Counted from the stretch's first letter, positions 15,972-25,302 are shown. The stretch: DNA of 64,000 nt from Rhodococcus opacus (GCF_012396235.1 NZ_JAAXPA010000002.1:310001-374000), one strand, 5' to 3'. Made by a program: numbers and translations. Notes: a model not told the origin generated them from the sequence alone.

Positions 15972-16735
15972 GTGCGCGAGGACTGCTGTACAGCATCTAC
16001 GAGCGTCGTCTACTGAAGCGGCTCGACGGTCTACAGCACCCTCGGCACATTGCCGTGATGTGCGACGGCAACCGGCGGTGGGCCCGCGAAAACGGCTTCG
16101 AGGACGTCAGCCACGGCCACCGCATGGGCGCCCTGAAGATCTCCGAGCTGCTCGGCTGGTGCGACGCCGCGGGCATCGAGATGGCGACCATCTACCTGCT
16201 GTCCACCGAGAACCTGCGCCGCGACCCCGGGGAACTCGACACCCTGCTCGAGATCATCACGGACGTCGTCGAGGAGATCTCCGGCCCCGACAAGAACTGG
16301 AGCGTCAAGATCGTCGGCGCCCTCGACCTCCTGCCCTCCGAACAGTCCCGCCGTCTGCGCGACGCGGCCGCCGGGACCGAGGGGCGCACCGGCACCCACG
16401 TCAACGTCGCGATCGGCTACGGCGGTCGCCAGGAGATCGCCGACGCCGTGCAGTCGCTGCTGAGCGAGAAACTCCTCGCGGGACTGTCGGGGGACGAACT
16501 GGTGAAATCGATCACAGTCGACGGCATCGACGGTCACCTCTACACGTCCGGCCAGCCCGACCCCGACCTCGTGATCCGCACGTCGGGGGAGCAGCGGCTG
16601 TCGGGGTTCCTGCTGTGGCAGAGTGCCTACTCCGAGATCTGGTTCACCGAGGCGTACTGGCCCGAGTTCCGCCGGGTCGACTTCCTCCGCGCGCTCCGCG
16701 ACTATGCCGCCCGGCACCGCCGCTTCGGCGTCTGA
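15968..16735 (+). CDS. Short-chain Z-isoprenyl diphosphate synthase (Rv1086-like)
   Basis: 255 residues of the cis-prenyltransferase (UppS) family. The pyrophosphate-binding D-G-N-R-R-W-A motif has Asp33; further signatures are Y-L-L-S-T-E-N, I-G-Y-G-G-R-Q-E-I and R-T-S-G-E-Q-R-L-S-G-F-L-L-W-Q. In mycobacteria the homologue at this place makes Z,E-farnesyl diphosphate, the primer for decaprenyl phosphate used in arabinogalactan and peptidoglycan synthesis; I infer the same here. The GTG at 15968 gives the family length and overlaps a five-codon leader ORF; the longer frame from 15896 is unlikely. A short palindrome shared with coaA follows. Confidence 0.88.
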   Translation: MSARGLLYSIYERRLLKRLDGLQHPRHIAVMCDGNRRWARENGFEDVSHGHRMGALKISELLGWCDAAGIEMATIYLLSTENLRRDPGELDTLLEIITDVVEEISGPDKNWSVKIVGALDLLPSEQSRRLRDAAAGTEGRTGTHVNVAIGYGGRQEIADAVQSLLSEKLLAGLSGDELVKSITVDGIDGHLYTSGQPDPDLVIRTSGEQRLSGFLLWQSAYSEIWFTEAYWPEFRRVDFLRALRDYAARHRRFGV

Positions 16736-16736
16736 C

Positions 16737-16776
16737 GTGAGTGGCGAAGCGTGCCGGAACACACTTCGCCACTCAC
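16737..16776. repeat. Palindromic element, subfamily C copy 1
   Basis: 13-bp perfect arms (GTGAGTGGCGAAG and complement) between the convergent prenyl synthase and coaA genes, directly abutting the coaA stop. Related to 43837-43878. It probably terminates both transcripts. Confidence 0.7.
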
Positions 16777-17709
16777 CTACAGCTTCCGCAGCCGCAGCCG
16801 GTTGATCGAATGATTGGCGTCCTTGCGCAGCACGAGCGTGGCACGCGGACGCGTCGGCAGGATGTTCTCGACGAGGTTGGGCCGGTTGATGTTGTGCCAG
16901 ATCTCCTGGGCGGCAGCCGTCGCGTCCCGGTCGGACAGTCCGGCGTAGTGGTGGAAGTGTGCGTCGGGGTCGGAGAACGACGTCTTCCGCAGCGCGAGAA
17001 AACGCTGGATGTACCAGTTCTCGATGTCCTCGATGCGGGCGTCGACGTAGATCGAGAAGTCGAACAGGTCCGACACCATCAGCCGGGGACCGGTCTGCAG
17101 CACGTTGAGACCCTCGATGATGAGGATGTCCGGCTGCCGGATCAGGTGGTACTGGCCCGGGATGATGTCGTACGAGATGTGTGAATACACCGGCGCGGCC
17201 ACTTCTTCGGCCCCCGACTTCACCTCGGTGACGAACCGCAGCAGCTTGCGGCGGTCGTAACTTTCGGGAAAGCCCTTGCGGTGCATGATCCCGCGGCGGT
17301 TCAGCTCGGCCGTCTGATACAGGAAGCCGTCCGTCGTCACCAGGTCGACGCGCGGGTGGTGCTCCCACCGCGCGAGGAGGGCCTGGAGGACACGGGCGGT
17401 GGTGGACTTGCCGACCGCCACACTGCCGGCGACGCCGATCACGAACGGCACCTGCTGGTCGGGGTGCTTCTCGCCGAGGAACGTCGCGGTCGCGGCGAAC
17501 AGTCGCTGACGTGCCGCGACCTGCAGGTGGATGAGACGCGACAGCGGCAGGTACACCTCCGCGACCTCTTCGAGGTCGATCTGCTCGCCGAGGCCCCGCA
17601 GTCCGTACAGCTCTTCCTCGGTCAGGACGAGTGGCGTCGACTTACGCAGTGTGCGCCACTGCTTCCGGTCGAATTCGACGTACGGACTGGACTCGCTCGT
17701 CCGCGCCAT
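16777..17709 (-). CDS. coaA: Type I pantothenate kinase
   Basis: 310 residues, the normal length for CoaA, which phosphorylates pantothenate in the first step of coenzyme A synthesis. The P-loop [12 protein letters not shown] spans ~92-103 with Lys101. Other signatures are [15 protein letters not shown] and [10 protein letters not shown]. Eukaryote-like or type III kinases are excluded by this motif set. It is a single gene on the minus strand, sharing a palindromic terminator with the convergent prenyl synthase and divergent from the DUF885 gene. Confidence 0.95.
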   Translation of the reverse strand: MARTSESSPYVEFDRKQWRTLRKSTPLVLTEEELYGLRGLGEQIDLEEVAEVYLPLSRLIHLQVAARQRLFAATATFLGEKHPDQQVPFVIGVAGSVAVGKSTTARVLQALLARWEHHPRVDLVTTDGFLYQTAELNRRGIMHRKGFPESYDRRKLLRFVTEVKSGAEEVAAPVYSHISYDIIPGQYHLIRQPDILIIEGLNVLQTGPRLMVSDLFDFSIYVDARIEDIENWYIQRFLALRKTSFSDPDAHFHHYAGLSDRDATAAAQEIWHNINRPNLVENILPTRPRATLVLRKDANHSINRLRLRKL

Positions 17710-17864
17710 CAGTTCCGCTCACACTCGGGTACACGGGGGAGTGAGCGGTCCATGCCCAGAATCTCTGCCGTCGTCGTTGCGCTGGCGAGTAGCGGTTGCA
17801 TAGTCGGATTGTGCTTGGTGCCACAGGCTGCGCTGTCGGCGGGTCGGGCAGACGCGTGTGCGAC

Positions 17865-17870
17865 TAAGGT
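17865..17870 (+). promoter_or_regulatory. Leaderless-type -10 box of the DUF885 gene
   Basis: TAAGGT, then 8 nt, then ATG 17879. No Shine-Dalgarno sequence is visible. Confidence 0.5.
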
Positions 17871-17878
17871 CGGACGGC

Positions 17879-19099
17879 ATGGAATCCGTTTCGTTCGTAC
17901 GTGAATACTTGCTGCTCGGGCTGGGTTTCGACCGGCTGGAGGAAGGATTCGTCGACGCGTATACCGGCGATCCCGCGCTGCGCAGGCAGGTGGAGAACGC
18001 GCCGAAGCCCGATCCGCGCGTTCTCGCGCGCACGGCGGCGAACCTCCGCGCGGAATTGCCGTCGGCGGGACTGTCCGAGGAGCGGACCCGGTTCCTCGAC
18101 GTCCATCTCCGCGCCCTCGAATGCTCAGCGCGCAAGTTCGCGGGCGACGACGTCGGCTTCGTCGACGAGGTCGAGGCGTACTTCGACGTCCGGATCGAAC
18201 GGGGCGACGAGGAGCAGTACCGGGAGGCGCACCGGAAGATGGACGCCGTGCTGCCCGGAACGGGGCCGCTCGCCGAACGCATCCAGGCCCACCGCGCGAA
18301 GGACGAGATCCCCGCGGACCGGTTGCAGGAATGTGTCGACGCCTTCTCGAGCGCTCTGCGCGATCTCGTGCGCGGGCATTACGCACTGCCCGACTCGGAA
18401 GTCGTCGAGTACGAGGTCGTGGGCGACAAGCCGTGGTCGGGGTTCAACTACTACCTCGGCGACTACCGTTCCCGGGTCGCGATCAACTCCGACCTCAAGC
18501 AGCACATGTCGAACCTGCCGCGGCTGATCGCGCACGAGTCGTACCCCGGCCACCACACCGAGCACTGCCGCAAGGAAGCCGGACTGGTCGGCGCTGGACA
18601 GCTCGAGCAGACGTTGTTCGTCGTCAACACCCCGCAGTGCCTGATGGCCGAGGGGCTCGCGGACCTCGCGCTCGAATCGATCGTCGGGTCGGACTGGGGG
18701 CTGTGGGCGCAGGAAATCTACGCCGACCTGGGCCTGCGATTCGACGGTGAGCAGGCGCAACGTCTGTCCGGGGCGTCCGGGCAGCTGCTCGGTGTGCGGC
18801 AGGATGCGGCGATGATGCTGCACGACGAGGGCCGCAGCCACGACGACGTCGCGGCGTTCCTGCAGCGGTGGAGCCTGTCGACTCCCGAGCGGGCCCGGCA
18901 GTCGCTGCGGTTCCTGTCGTCGCCGTTGTGGCGGGCGTACACCAGCACCTACGTGGAGGGATACCGACTGCTCGGTGGCTGGCTGGGCGAGGTGCCGGTC
19001 GGCGCGGAGCGGTCGGAGCGGTTCCGCCGGCTGCTCGACGAGCCGCTCGTGCCCAGCGTCCTGCGCGCCGGTGAGGGGTACCTCACCGCGGGCGGTTAG
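17879..19099 (+). CDS. DUF885 family protein (putative metallopeptidase)
   Basis: 406 residues of mostly helical character. The motif H-E-S-Y-P-G-H-H-T-E-H near residues 219-229, with a later E-G-L-A-D-L-A near 260, resembles the H-E-x-x-x-H-H/E arrangement of DUF885 proteins, which are thought to be zinc peptidases distantly related to the M3/M32 clans. No signal peptide is present, so it acts in the cytoplasm. Many DUF885 proteins are near 550 residues, so this belongs to the shorter group. Substrate unknown. The ATG is reached directly from the -10 box without a ribosome-binding site. Confidence 0.78.
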   Translation: MESVSFVREYLLLGLGFDRLEEGFVDAYTGDPALRRQVENAPKPDPRVLARTAANLRAELPSAGLSEERTRFLDVHLRALECSARKFAGDDVGFVDEVEAYFDVRIERGDEEQYREAHRKMDAVLPGTGPLAERIQAHRAKDEIPADRLQECVDAFSSALRDLVRGHYALPDSEVVEYEVVGDKPWSGFNYYLGDYRSRVAINSDLKQHMSNLPRLIAHESYPGHHTEHCRKEAGLVGAGQLEQTLFVVNTPQCLMAEGLADLALESIVGSDWGLWAQEIYADLGLRFDGEQAQRLSGASGQLLGVRQDAAMMLHDEGRSHDDVAAFLQRWSLSTPERARQSLRFLSSPLWRAYTSTYVEGYRLLGGWLGEVPVGAERSERFRRLLDEPLVPSVLRAGEGYLTAGG

Positions 19100-19120
19100 G
19101 AAGTCCTCACGGGTACTTCG

Positions 19121-19126
19121 TAGACT
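19121..19126 (+). promoter_or_regulatory. -10 box of glyA
   Basis: TAGACT, predicting a transcript start near 19133 and a 5' leader of ~33 nt that contains GGAGAT as ribosome-binding site. No glycine riboswitch fits in so short a leader. Confidence 0.45.
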
Positions 19127-19165
19127 GGGAGCATTCGTTTCCGCATCCAGCTTGGAGATCCCTCG

Positions 19166-20461
19166 ATGACCGCTGTGCCCGGTACCGACGTCAACACGGC
19201 CCCCCTCGCCGAACTCGACCCCGAAGTCGCCCAGGCCATGGCAGGTGAGCTGGCCCGTCAGCGCGACACGCTGGAGATGATCGCCTCGGAGAACTTCGTT
19301 CCGCGCGCGGTCCTCCAGGCCCAGGGCAGCGTCCTCACCAACAAGTACGCCGAGGGATACCCGGGACGCCGCTACTACGGCGGCTGCGAGCACGTCGACG
19401 TCATCGAGGATCTCGCCCGCACCCGCGCCAAGGAACTGTTCGGCGCCGACTTCGCGAACGTTCAGCCGCACTCCGGCGCACAGGCCAACGCGGCGGTCCT
19501 GATGGCCCTGATGAACCCGGGTGAGAAGCTCCTCGGCCTCGACCTGGCGCACGGCGGCCACCTCACGCACGGCATGAAGCTGAACTTCTCCGGCAAGCTG
19601 TACGACGTCGAGTCGTACGGGGTCAGCAAGGAGGACCACCGCATCGACATGGACGAGGTCCGCAAGATCGCGGTCGCCGCGCAGCCGAAGGTCATCGTCG
19701 CCGGTTGGTCCGCGTACCCGCGTCACGAGGACTTCGCCGCGTTCCGGTCGATCGCCGACGAGGTCGGCGCGTACCTGTGGGTCGACATGGCGCACTTCGC
19801 GGGCCTGGTCGCTGCCGGGCTGCACCCGTCGCCCGTGCCGTACGCCGACGTCGTGTCCAGCACGGTCCACAAGACGCTCGGCGGGCCGCGCTCCGGCCTG
19901 ATCCTCGCCAAGCAGGAGTGGGCGAAGAAGCTCAACTCCGCCGTCTTCCCCGGCCAGCAGGGCGGGCCGCTGATGCACGCCATCGCCGCCAAGGCCGTCT
20001 CCCTGAAGATCGCGGGCACCGAGGAGTTCAAGGACCGTCAGCAGCGCACCCTGACCGGCGCGAAGATCCTCGCCGAGCGTCTGACCGGCGCCGATGTCGT
20101 CGACAAGGGTGTCAGCGTCCTCACCGGCGGCACCGACGTGCACCTCGTGCTCGTCGACCTGCGCAACTCGCAGCTCGACGGCCAGCAGGGTGAGGACCTT
20201 CTCCACGAGGTCGGCATCACCGTCAACCGCAACGCGGTGCCGTTCGACCCCCGCCCGCCGATGGTCACGTCCGGCCTCCGGATCGGCACGGCGGCGCTCG
20301 CGTCGCGTGGATTCGGGGACGAGCAGTTCACCGAGGTCGCCGACATCATCGGCACCGCACTCGCCGGATCGTCCGACGTCGAGACGCTGAAGTCCCGCGT
20401 GTCGAAGCTTGCCGCCGACTTCCCGCTGTACGAGGGTCTCGAGGACTGGCGCCTGATCTAG
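19166..20461 (+). CDS. glyA: Serine hydroxymethyltransferase
   Basis: 431 residues, full length. The PLP lysine is Lys236 in [14 protein letters not shown]; other signatures are I-A-S-E-N-F-V near the N-terminus and [13 protein letters not shown]. It converts serine and tetrahydrofolate to glycine and 5,10-methylene-tetrahydrofolate, feeding one-carbon metabolism. ATG 19166 has GGAGAT 7 nt upstream. It is followed immediately by a GC palindrome and a subfamily A element. glyA1 and phoH2 are also near neighbours in M. tuberculosis (Rv1093, Rv1095). Confidence 0.96.
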   Translation: MTAVPGTDVNTAPLAELDPEVAQAMAGELARQRDTLEMIASENFVPRAVLQAQGSVLTNKYAEGYPGRRYYGGCEHVDVIEDLARTRAKELFGADFANVQPHSGAQANAAVLMALMNPGEKLLGLDLAHGGHLTHGMKLNFSGKLYDVESYGVSKEDHRIDMDEVRKIAVAAQPKVIVAGWSAYPRHEDFAAFRSIADEVGAYLWVDMAHFAGLVAAGLHPSPVPYADVVSSTVHKTLGGPRSGLILAKQEWAKKLNSAVFPGQQGGPLMHAIAAKAVSLKIAGTEEFKDRQQRTLTGAKILAERLTGADVVDKGVSVLTGGTDVHLVLVDLRNSQLDGQQGEDLLHEVGITVNRNAVPFDPRPPMVTSGLRIGTAALASRGFGDEQFTEVADIIGTALAGSSDVETLKSRVSKLAADFPLYEGLEDWRLI

Positions 20462-20520
20462 GCGGCTCCGCCGCCCGTGCGTGGCCTGCGAGTGCAGGGA
20501 CTCGTTAACCACGCACGGGC
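20461..20520. repeat. Palindromic element, subfamily A copy 2 (glyA terminator)
   Basis: GGCGGCTCCGCC overlaps the glyA stop and leads into 12-bp perfect arms at 20473-20484 and 20509-20520 (GCCCGTGCGTGG and complement), with CGAGT/ACTCG inside. Its reverse complement aligns closely with the element at 822-867. Confidence 0.75.
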
Positions 20521-20650
20521 GCCGCAGGCGCCTCCACGTAACTTGATGTTCACCGACACGCCCGCCGCTCGCACGGCCGTCCGGCGTGTTTGGCAGTACC
20601 GTCGGGGGTAACAGGCAGCGGGGAAGTTGCTTGTACGGGAGGTCCTGATC

Positions 20651-20761
20651 GTGGCTGACACACTCAGTGCGAGGGGGCCGGCGCCCGGCCCTCGTGTGGT
20701 GACACACCAGGGACGGACCGGTCCAGCGAACCGAGTTTGCGTGGGTGCCACGCAGACCTAG
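20651..20761 (+). CDS. Small ORF coupled to phoH2, PhoAT-like candidate
   Basis: 36 codons from GTG 20651, with GGGAGG 9 nt upstream, ending in a TAG that overlaps the TAGGAG ribosome-binding site of phoH2. The product is basic and Gly/Pro/Thr-rich (starts M-A-D-T-L-S-A-R-G, ends V-C-V-G-A-T-Q-T). In mycobacteria phoH2 forms a toxin-antitoxin-like operon with a small upstream gene, phoAT. Position, size and coupling fit that role, but I cannot align it to a known PhoAT. It may also be just a leader peptide. Confidence 0.5.
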   Translation: MADTLSARGPAPGPRVVTHQGRTGPANRVCVGATQT

Positions 20762-20769
20762 GAGCCAAC

Positions 20770-22137
20770 GTGACTGCTTCACGCTCCGTCTCAGCCCGCG
20801 TCGGACGTTCGTCCGCCGCCCCCAGGAAATCGTCGGATTCTGCAGTTCGTACATTCGTACTCGATACCTCCGTACTGCTGTCCGACCCCTGGGCCGTCAC
20901 CAGGTTCGCCGAGCACCGTGTGGTGCTTCCCCTCGTCGTGATCAGCGAGCTCGAAGGGAAGCGGCACCACCACGAGTTGGGATGGTTCGCAAGAGAATCG
21001 CTGCGCATGCTCGACGACCTCCGTCTGGAATACGGTCGTCTCGACCAGCCGGTGCCGATCGGCACCGAGGGTGGCACCTTGCAGGTCGAGTTGAACCACA
21101 CCGACCCGTCGGTTCTTCCGGTCGGATTCCGCACGGACAGCAACGATTCGAGGATCCTGGCCTGCGCACTGAACCTCGAGGCCGAGGGCGGTGACGTCGT
21201 CCTGGTCAGCAAGGACATCCCGCTGCGAGTGAAGGCCGGTGCGGTGGGTCTTCCCGCCGACGAGTACCACGCCCACGACGTCGTTCCGTCGGGTTGGACG
21301 GGTATGACCGAACTGGACGTGGCGTCCTCGTCGATCGACGAACTGTTCTCCGAGGGTGTCGTCGATCTGGAGGAGGCCCGGGAGCTTCCGTGTCACACGG
21401 GTATTCGGCTGCTGGGCGGTTCGTCGAGCGCGCTGGGCCGCGTGAACGCCGACAAGCGGGTGCAGCTGGTGCGGGGGGAGCGTGAGGCATTCGGTCTGCA
21501 CGGACGTTCGGCCGAGCAGCGGATCGCCCTGGACATCCTGCTGGACGACAGTGTGGGCATCGTGTCGCTGGGCGGCAAGGCGGGCACCGGCAAGTCGGCG
21601 CTGGCGTTGACGGCGGGGCTGGAGGCGGTGCTCGAGCGCCGCACCCAGCGGAAAGTCGTTGTCTTCCGGCCGCTCTACGCGGTGGGCGGGCAGGAGCTCG
21701 GCTACCTGCCGGGTAGTGAGAGCGAGAAGATGGGCCCGTGGGCCCAGGCGGTCTTCGACACACTCGACGGCCTCGCCAGCACCGAGGTGATGGACGAGGT
21801 GATCAGCCGCGGCATGCTGGAAGTGTTGCCACTCACGCATATTCGCGGACGGTCACTGCACGATTCGTTCGTGATCGTGGACGAGGCGCAGTCGCTGGAA
21901 CGCAATGTGCTGCTCACGGTGCTTTCCCGGCTCGGCACCGGCTCCCGGGTGATCCTGACTCACGACGTCGCTCAGCGCGACAACCTGAGGGTCGGACGTC
22001 ACGACGGGGTGGCCGCGGTGATCGAGAAGCTCAAGGGGCATCCGCTGTTCGCCCACATCACGTTGACGCGCAGTGAGCGTTCGCCGATCGCGGCGCTCGT
22101 GACGGAGATGCTGGAGGAGTTCGGGCCGACGCCGTAG
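20770..22137 (+). CDS. phoH2: PIN-domain PhoH-like ATPase/RNA helicase
   Basis: 455 residues joining an N-terminal PIN nuclease domain (~25-160) and a C-terminal PhoH ATPase (~230-455). PIN acidic residues appear at Asp32 (V-L-D-T-S), Glu60 (I-S-E-L-E), Asp126 (S-N-D-S-R-I) and near Asp149. The ATPase has Walker [11 protein letters not shown] and Walker [11 protein letters not shown]. The mycobacterial homologue unwinds and cleaves RNA and is paired with a small protein. GTG 20770 is preferred: TAGGAG lies 4 nt upstream and overlaps the small ORF's stop, so translation is coupled. A hairpin terminator follows. Confidence 0.9.
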   Translation: MTASRSVSARVGRSSAAPRKSSDSAVRTFVLDTSVLLSDPWAVTRFAEHRVVLPLVVISELEGKRHHHELGWFARESLRMLDDLRLEYGRLDQPVPIGTEGGTLQVELNHTDPSVLPVGFRTDSNDSRILACALNLEAEGGDVVLVSKDIPLRVKAGAVGLPADEYHAHDVVPSGWTGMTELDVASSSIDELFSEGVVDLEEARELPCHTGIRLLGGSSSALGRVNADKRVQLVRGEREAFGLHGRSAEQRIALDILLDDSVGIVSLGGKAGTGKSALALTAGLEAVLERRTQRKVVVFRPLYAVGGQELGYLPGSESEKMGPWAQAVFDTLDGLASTEVMDEVISRGMLEVLPLTHIRGRSLHDSFVIVDEAQSLERNVLLTVLSRLGTGSRVILTHDVAQRDNLRVGRHDGVAAVIEKLKGHPLFAHITLTRSERSPIAALVTEMLEEFGPTP

Positions 22138-22158
22138 GCGCCTGCCGCGCAGCGTGAT

Positions 22159-22206
22159 CCGCCCGATGGCACCACGGTCCGACCGGACCGAGGTGACATC
22201 GGGCGG
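22159..22206. terminator. Terminator between phoH2 and the LEH-like gene
   Basis: 10-bp perfect arms CCGCCCGATG/CATCGGGCGG enclosing an inner GGTCC/GGACC hairpin, placed between two convergent stop codons. Confidence 0.7.
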
Positions 22207-22211
22207 AAACG

Positions 22212-22643
22212 TCAGAAGGCGCGCAAAATGCCTTTGAGCGTGCCCCACAGAAAGTCCCGGCTGCTGAAGTAGTCGCGCCAGACGGCGATCTTGCCGTCCT
22301 TCATCTCGAACGTGCCGCACACCCAGAACTCGCTGCGCAGCCGCTTGTAGATCAGGACGTCGGTGCGTTCGGTCAGAACGGCCGTCCCGTCGCCGGCGAT
22401 GTGGTGCAGGCGCACATCGAATCCGACACCGGGGCGGCTCATTCCGCGCAGTACCCGCATGACGGAGCCGAGGCCGCGGATCTTGGGCAGGGACACGTTG
22501 TGCCACACGATGTCCTGGTGCAGATACTGTTGCGCGGCGTCCGGGTCGCCGGCGACGAGCGCGTCCAGGAAGGCCCGGACCACCTGGACATCTGCCGTGT
22601 CCGTTCGAGTGGTTCCCGTCGGTTCGTGCGAGTTCGTGCTCAT
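22212..22643 (-). CDS. Limonene-1,2-epoxide hydrolase-like protein
   Basis: 143 residues with the cystatin-like alpha+beta fold. The residues used by limonene-epoxide hydrolases are present: Arg93 and Asp95 (T-E-R-T-D-V), Asp124 (W-R-D-Y-F) and Asn49 (W-H-N). The Asp-Arg-Asp set activates water directly, with no covalent intermediate. The substrate is not known; in rhodococci, terpenes or sterol-like epoxides are possible, and mycobacterial relatives are called EphG. The ATG has GGGAAGAAG upstream. It is separated by 26 nt from the serine hydrolase encoded upstream on the same strand, so the two probably form an operon. Confidence 0.82.
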   Translation of the reverse strand: MSTNSHEPTGTTRTDTADVQVVRAFLDALVAGDPDAAQQYLHQDIVWHNVSLPKIRGLGSVMRVLRGMSRPGVGFDVRLHHIAGDGTAVLTERTDVLIYKRLRSEFWVCGTFEMKDGKIAVWRDYFSSRDFLWGTLKGILRAF

Positions 22644-22669
22644 GGTCTTCTTCCCGTCGAAGTGTCGGC

Positions 22670-24277
22670 TCAGCGGACGAATGTCCCCCGGCCTTCCGTG
22701 TCGTAGTACTCGAGTGTGACGTTGTTGCCGGCGAACGTGGCCTTCGAGATGGTTCCGGGTGGGGCGTTCTCACCGCTGGGTATGAAGGTGAAGGTCTCGC
22801 CGTCCCAGTGGGTGAGTGGGAAGGTCTGCCCGGCGGGCCCGAGTTGGAGCGACAGCGCGCCGTTGCTCTCCGTGACGACGGCGGGACCCCAATACGGGTT
22901 GCCGTAGGTGCCCGCGTAGGTGGGGAGCGGCTGCGGTGGTGCCGGGTTCGCGGGGGCCGTCTGGCCGACGAGACTGCCCTCGGGCTCGTCCATCGGCGCG
23001 ATGGCCTGCCGGTACAACGACCTCCAGTCCTCGCGGATCTCCCCGAACTGGACGAGGTCGGCGAACTCGGCGGTGAGGGACTCGGGAATGCCGATGGGCG
23101 ACCCGTTGGTCAGCGCGACGATGGCGACGTCGGCGGACGGTATCGCGACGAAGTTCGTCGCCACCCCGAGCTGGAATCCACCGGAGTGGCTGAGGGAGAC
23201 CCGCCCTGCCGGGGTGGTCGAGACGTTGAACCCATAACCGTAGGACCCCGGACGGCTGTCCATCGACCGTGGTGGGCTGGACACCATCTGAGGACTGACC
23301 GCGGGGAGCAGTGATTCGGGGGACACGATCTCCTTGCCCTCGAACGTGCCGTCGGCCAACAGCATCGCCAGCCATTTGCCCATGTCGTTGACGGACGAGC
23401 TCACTCCGCCCGCGGGGGACTGGGCGTCGGGATTGCGTACCGCATCGGCGACGTACTTGCCGTCGACGAGTTGGTGCGCGACGGCGCGGTCGTCGCGGGC
23501 CTGATAGTCAGCGAATCGCGAACTCGTGGAGGACATCCCCAGCGGCTGGTAGATCGTCTGCTCGGAGAGCGTCGCCCAATCCGTCCCCGACGCCGCCGCG
23601 ACGGCCTCCGCCGCCGCGGTGAGGCCGAAGTTGGTGTACTCGTAGGTGATCCGGAACGGGTTCAGCGGCTCGAGCCGGAGCTTGTCGAGCACCTGCTGCT
23701 GGTTGAAACCCAGGTCCTCGAGCAGATCGCCGGCGTGATCGGGCAACCCCGACCGGTGCGAGTACAGATCGCCCACCGTGACGTGCTCGGTGACCCACGG
23801 GTCGGCGAGGGCGAAACCGGGTGACTTGGACACCACGGGAGTGTCCCAGCCGATGACGCCGGCATCGACCTGATGGGCAACCACCGTCGACCCCACCGGT
23901 TTCGACATCGACGCCAGCTGAAACACGGTGTCGGCGTCCACCTTCTGATCGGTGCCGGCCTCGCGCACCCCGAATCCCTTCGCGTACACGGTCTGCCCAC
24001 CGTGGACGACGGCGACCGCCATGCCCGGCAGACGGGAACTGTCCATCAACTCGGTCGCCAGTTCGTCGAGACGGCCCACGGCGTCGTCGATCTGACCATC
24101 GGGTATATCGACGCCCGCGACCGTCCCCGGGTTCGGCGGCTGGGAGGACTCCGAGGTGGGGTTCGCGCCGGACGTCTCGGAACCGGAGTCGTCTGCGTCG
24201 GAGCCGCAACCCGTCACGAGTGACCCGCCGAGCGCGAGAGCCGACAGAAGTATCGTCAGGTTCCGATGTCTGCGCAT
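22670..24277 (-). CDS. Beta-lactamase-family serine hydrolase, lipoprotein
   Basis: 535 residues. A lipoprotein signal with lipobox L-V-T-G-C (Cys24) and an acidic Ser/Asn-rich linker precede a class C beta-lactamase/PBP4*-type domain (~65-430). The serine is in S-M-S-K (Ser123, Lys126), followed by a Y-x-N-type motif (E-Y-T-N) and H-S-G-G as third motif. A C-terminal ~100-residue beta domain (DUF3471-like, with G-T-Y-G-N-P-Y) completes it. Such proteins are esterases, D-amino-acid peptidases or carboxypeptidases at the cell surface; beta-lactam hydrolysis is not implied. ATG 24277 has GAGGATC upstream, and the N-terminal extension to 24340 is rejected. Confidence 0.85.
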   Translation of the reverse strand: MRRHRNLTILLSALALGGSLVTGCGSDADDSGSETSGANPTSESSQPPNPGTVAGVDIPDGQIDDAVGRLDELATELMDSSRLPGMAVAVVHGGQTVYAKGFGVREAGTDQKVDADTVFQLASMSKPVGSTVVAHQVDAGVIGWDTPVVSKSPGFALADPWVTEHVTVGDLYSHRSGLPDHAGDLLEDLGFNQQQVLDKLRLEPLNPFRITYEYTNFGLTAAAEAVAAASGTDWATLSEQTIYQPLGMSSTSSRFADYQARDDRAVAHQLVDGKYVADAVRNPDAQSPAGGVSSSVNDMGKWLAMLLADGTFEGKEIVSPESLLPAVSPQMVSSPPRSMDSRPGSYGYGFNVSTTPAGRVSLSHSGGFQLGVATNFVAIPSADVAIVALTNGSPIGIPESLTAEFADLVQFGEIREDWRSLYRQAIAPMDEPEGSLVGQTAPANPAPPQPLPTYAGTYGNPYWGPAVVTESNGALSLQLGPAGQTFPLTHWDGETFTFIPSGENAPPGTISKATFAGNNVTLEYYDTEGRGTFVR

Positions 24278-24421
24278 GGGTGATCCTCTGCTCGGGCCCG
24301 GGGTAACCGTGGACTGCCAGCCTAACGACTTCAAGCCCATGACCAGGATGTTTTCGTCACAACGCCGCCGTTGTTCCCGTCGAATTCACCGGTGGTCGAC
24401 CCGGTGCCCCGGCGCGGACGC

Positions 24422-24427
24422 TACGGT
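24422..24427 (+). promoter_or_regulatory. Leaderless-type -10 box of the DesA2-like gene
   Basis: TACGGT, then 6 nt, then ATG 24434. No Shine-Dalgarno sequence is visible, and the longer frame from 24371 would span this promoter. Confidence 0.5.
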
Positions 24428-24433
24428 GTGCGG

Positions 24434-25291
24434 ATGCCGATTGAAAAGAATGACTCGCAGCTGCTCAGTGAGCTGGCCCCGGTGGTGGACGAAAACCTCA
24501 CACGTCACATCGCCGAGGCGGACGGCTGGCAGCCGCACGATCTGGTCCCGTGGGACCAGGGCAAGAACTTCGCGTTCATGGGTGGAACGGATTGGTCGGC
24601 AGATCAGTCGACGCTGAGCGACGTCGAGGCGCTCGCACTGACCGTGGGTGTGCTGGTGGCGGACAATGTGCCCGCGTACCACCGGGAGATCGCCAAGCAC
24701 CTCGCCCAGGTGGGCCCGTGGTGGCGCTGGGTGGGCCGCTGGACCGCGGAGGAGAACCGGCACTCCATCGTGCTCCGGAACTACCTGATGGTGACGCGCG
24801 CCGTCGACCCCGTCGCCCTCGAGCGCGCCCGGATGGACGAGATGGTCCGCGGTTACGCGATGCCGCCGATGCATTTGATCGAGATGCTCGCGAACTCCGC
24901 GTTCGAGGAGAAGGCCGCGGCGGTGCGTCATCACAACACGGCGGCACTCGGCGAGGACCCGCTGGTGGCCGTGATCGCCGAGCGGCTGGCCGCGGACGAC
25001 GAACTGCAGTCGCTGTTCTACCGAAACATCGTCGAGGCCGCGTTCGAGCTGGTACCCGACCAGACGATGCGCGCGATCGCGTCGCGGATCGCCGCATTCG
25101 ACGTGCCGAGCGTGGCACTGCCCGGCGGAACCGACAGCACCGCCGTGCTCGCCGAGGCCGGTATCTACGACCCCGCACAGCAGGGGGAGAAGGTGTTCGC
25201 TCCGCTGCTCCGCTCGTGGAACATCGCCGACCGCACCGATCTCGGCTCGGAGGGCGAGAAGGCCCGCGACGAGCTGTCCGCGCTGCTGTAG
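24434..25291 (+). CDS. Acyl-ACP desaturase family protein (DesA2-like)
   Basis: 285 residues, all-helical ferritin-like fold. The first diiron motif is seen in E-E-N-R-H (Glu107, His110), and a second carboxylate cluster in F-E-E-K (Glu158/159). The second canonical D-E-x-R-H motif reads D-D-E-L-Q-S (Glu189 without the His), so the metal site may be incomplete. The length and the A-F-E-E-K motif match mycobacterial DesA2 (Rv1094), a soluble relative of plant stearoyl-ACP desaturase implicated in mycolic acid synthesis. The N-terminal ATG follows a TACGGT box by 6 nt. A perfect 36-nt palindrome ends the gene. Whether it desaturates cannot be decided here. Confidence 0.82.
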   Translation: MPIEKNDSQLLSELAPVVDENLTRHIAEADGWQPHDLVPWDQGKNFAFMGGTDWSADQSTLSDVEALALTVGVLVADNVPAYHREIAKHLAQVGPWWRWVGRWTAEENRHSIVLRNYLMVTRAVDPVALERARMDEMVRGYAMPPMHLIEMLANSAFEEKAAAVRHHNTAALGEDPLVAVIAERLAADDELQSLFYRNIVEAAFELVPDQTMRAIASRIAAFDVPSVALPGGTDSTAVLAEAGIYDPAQQGEKVFAPLLRSWNIADRTDLGSEGEKARDELSALL

Positions 25292-25302
25292 GACTTCTGC
25301 GC

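Noticed and set aside
19100-19165. Glycine or SAM riboswitch before glyA
   Set aside because: The leader predicted from the -10 box is only about 33 nt, too short for either.
18125-20854. 909-codon minus-strand open frame
   Set aside because: It is antisense to the DUF885 gene, glyA and the phoH2 leader, crosses two palindromic elements, and shows no recognisable motif.
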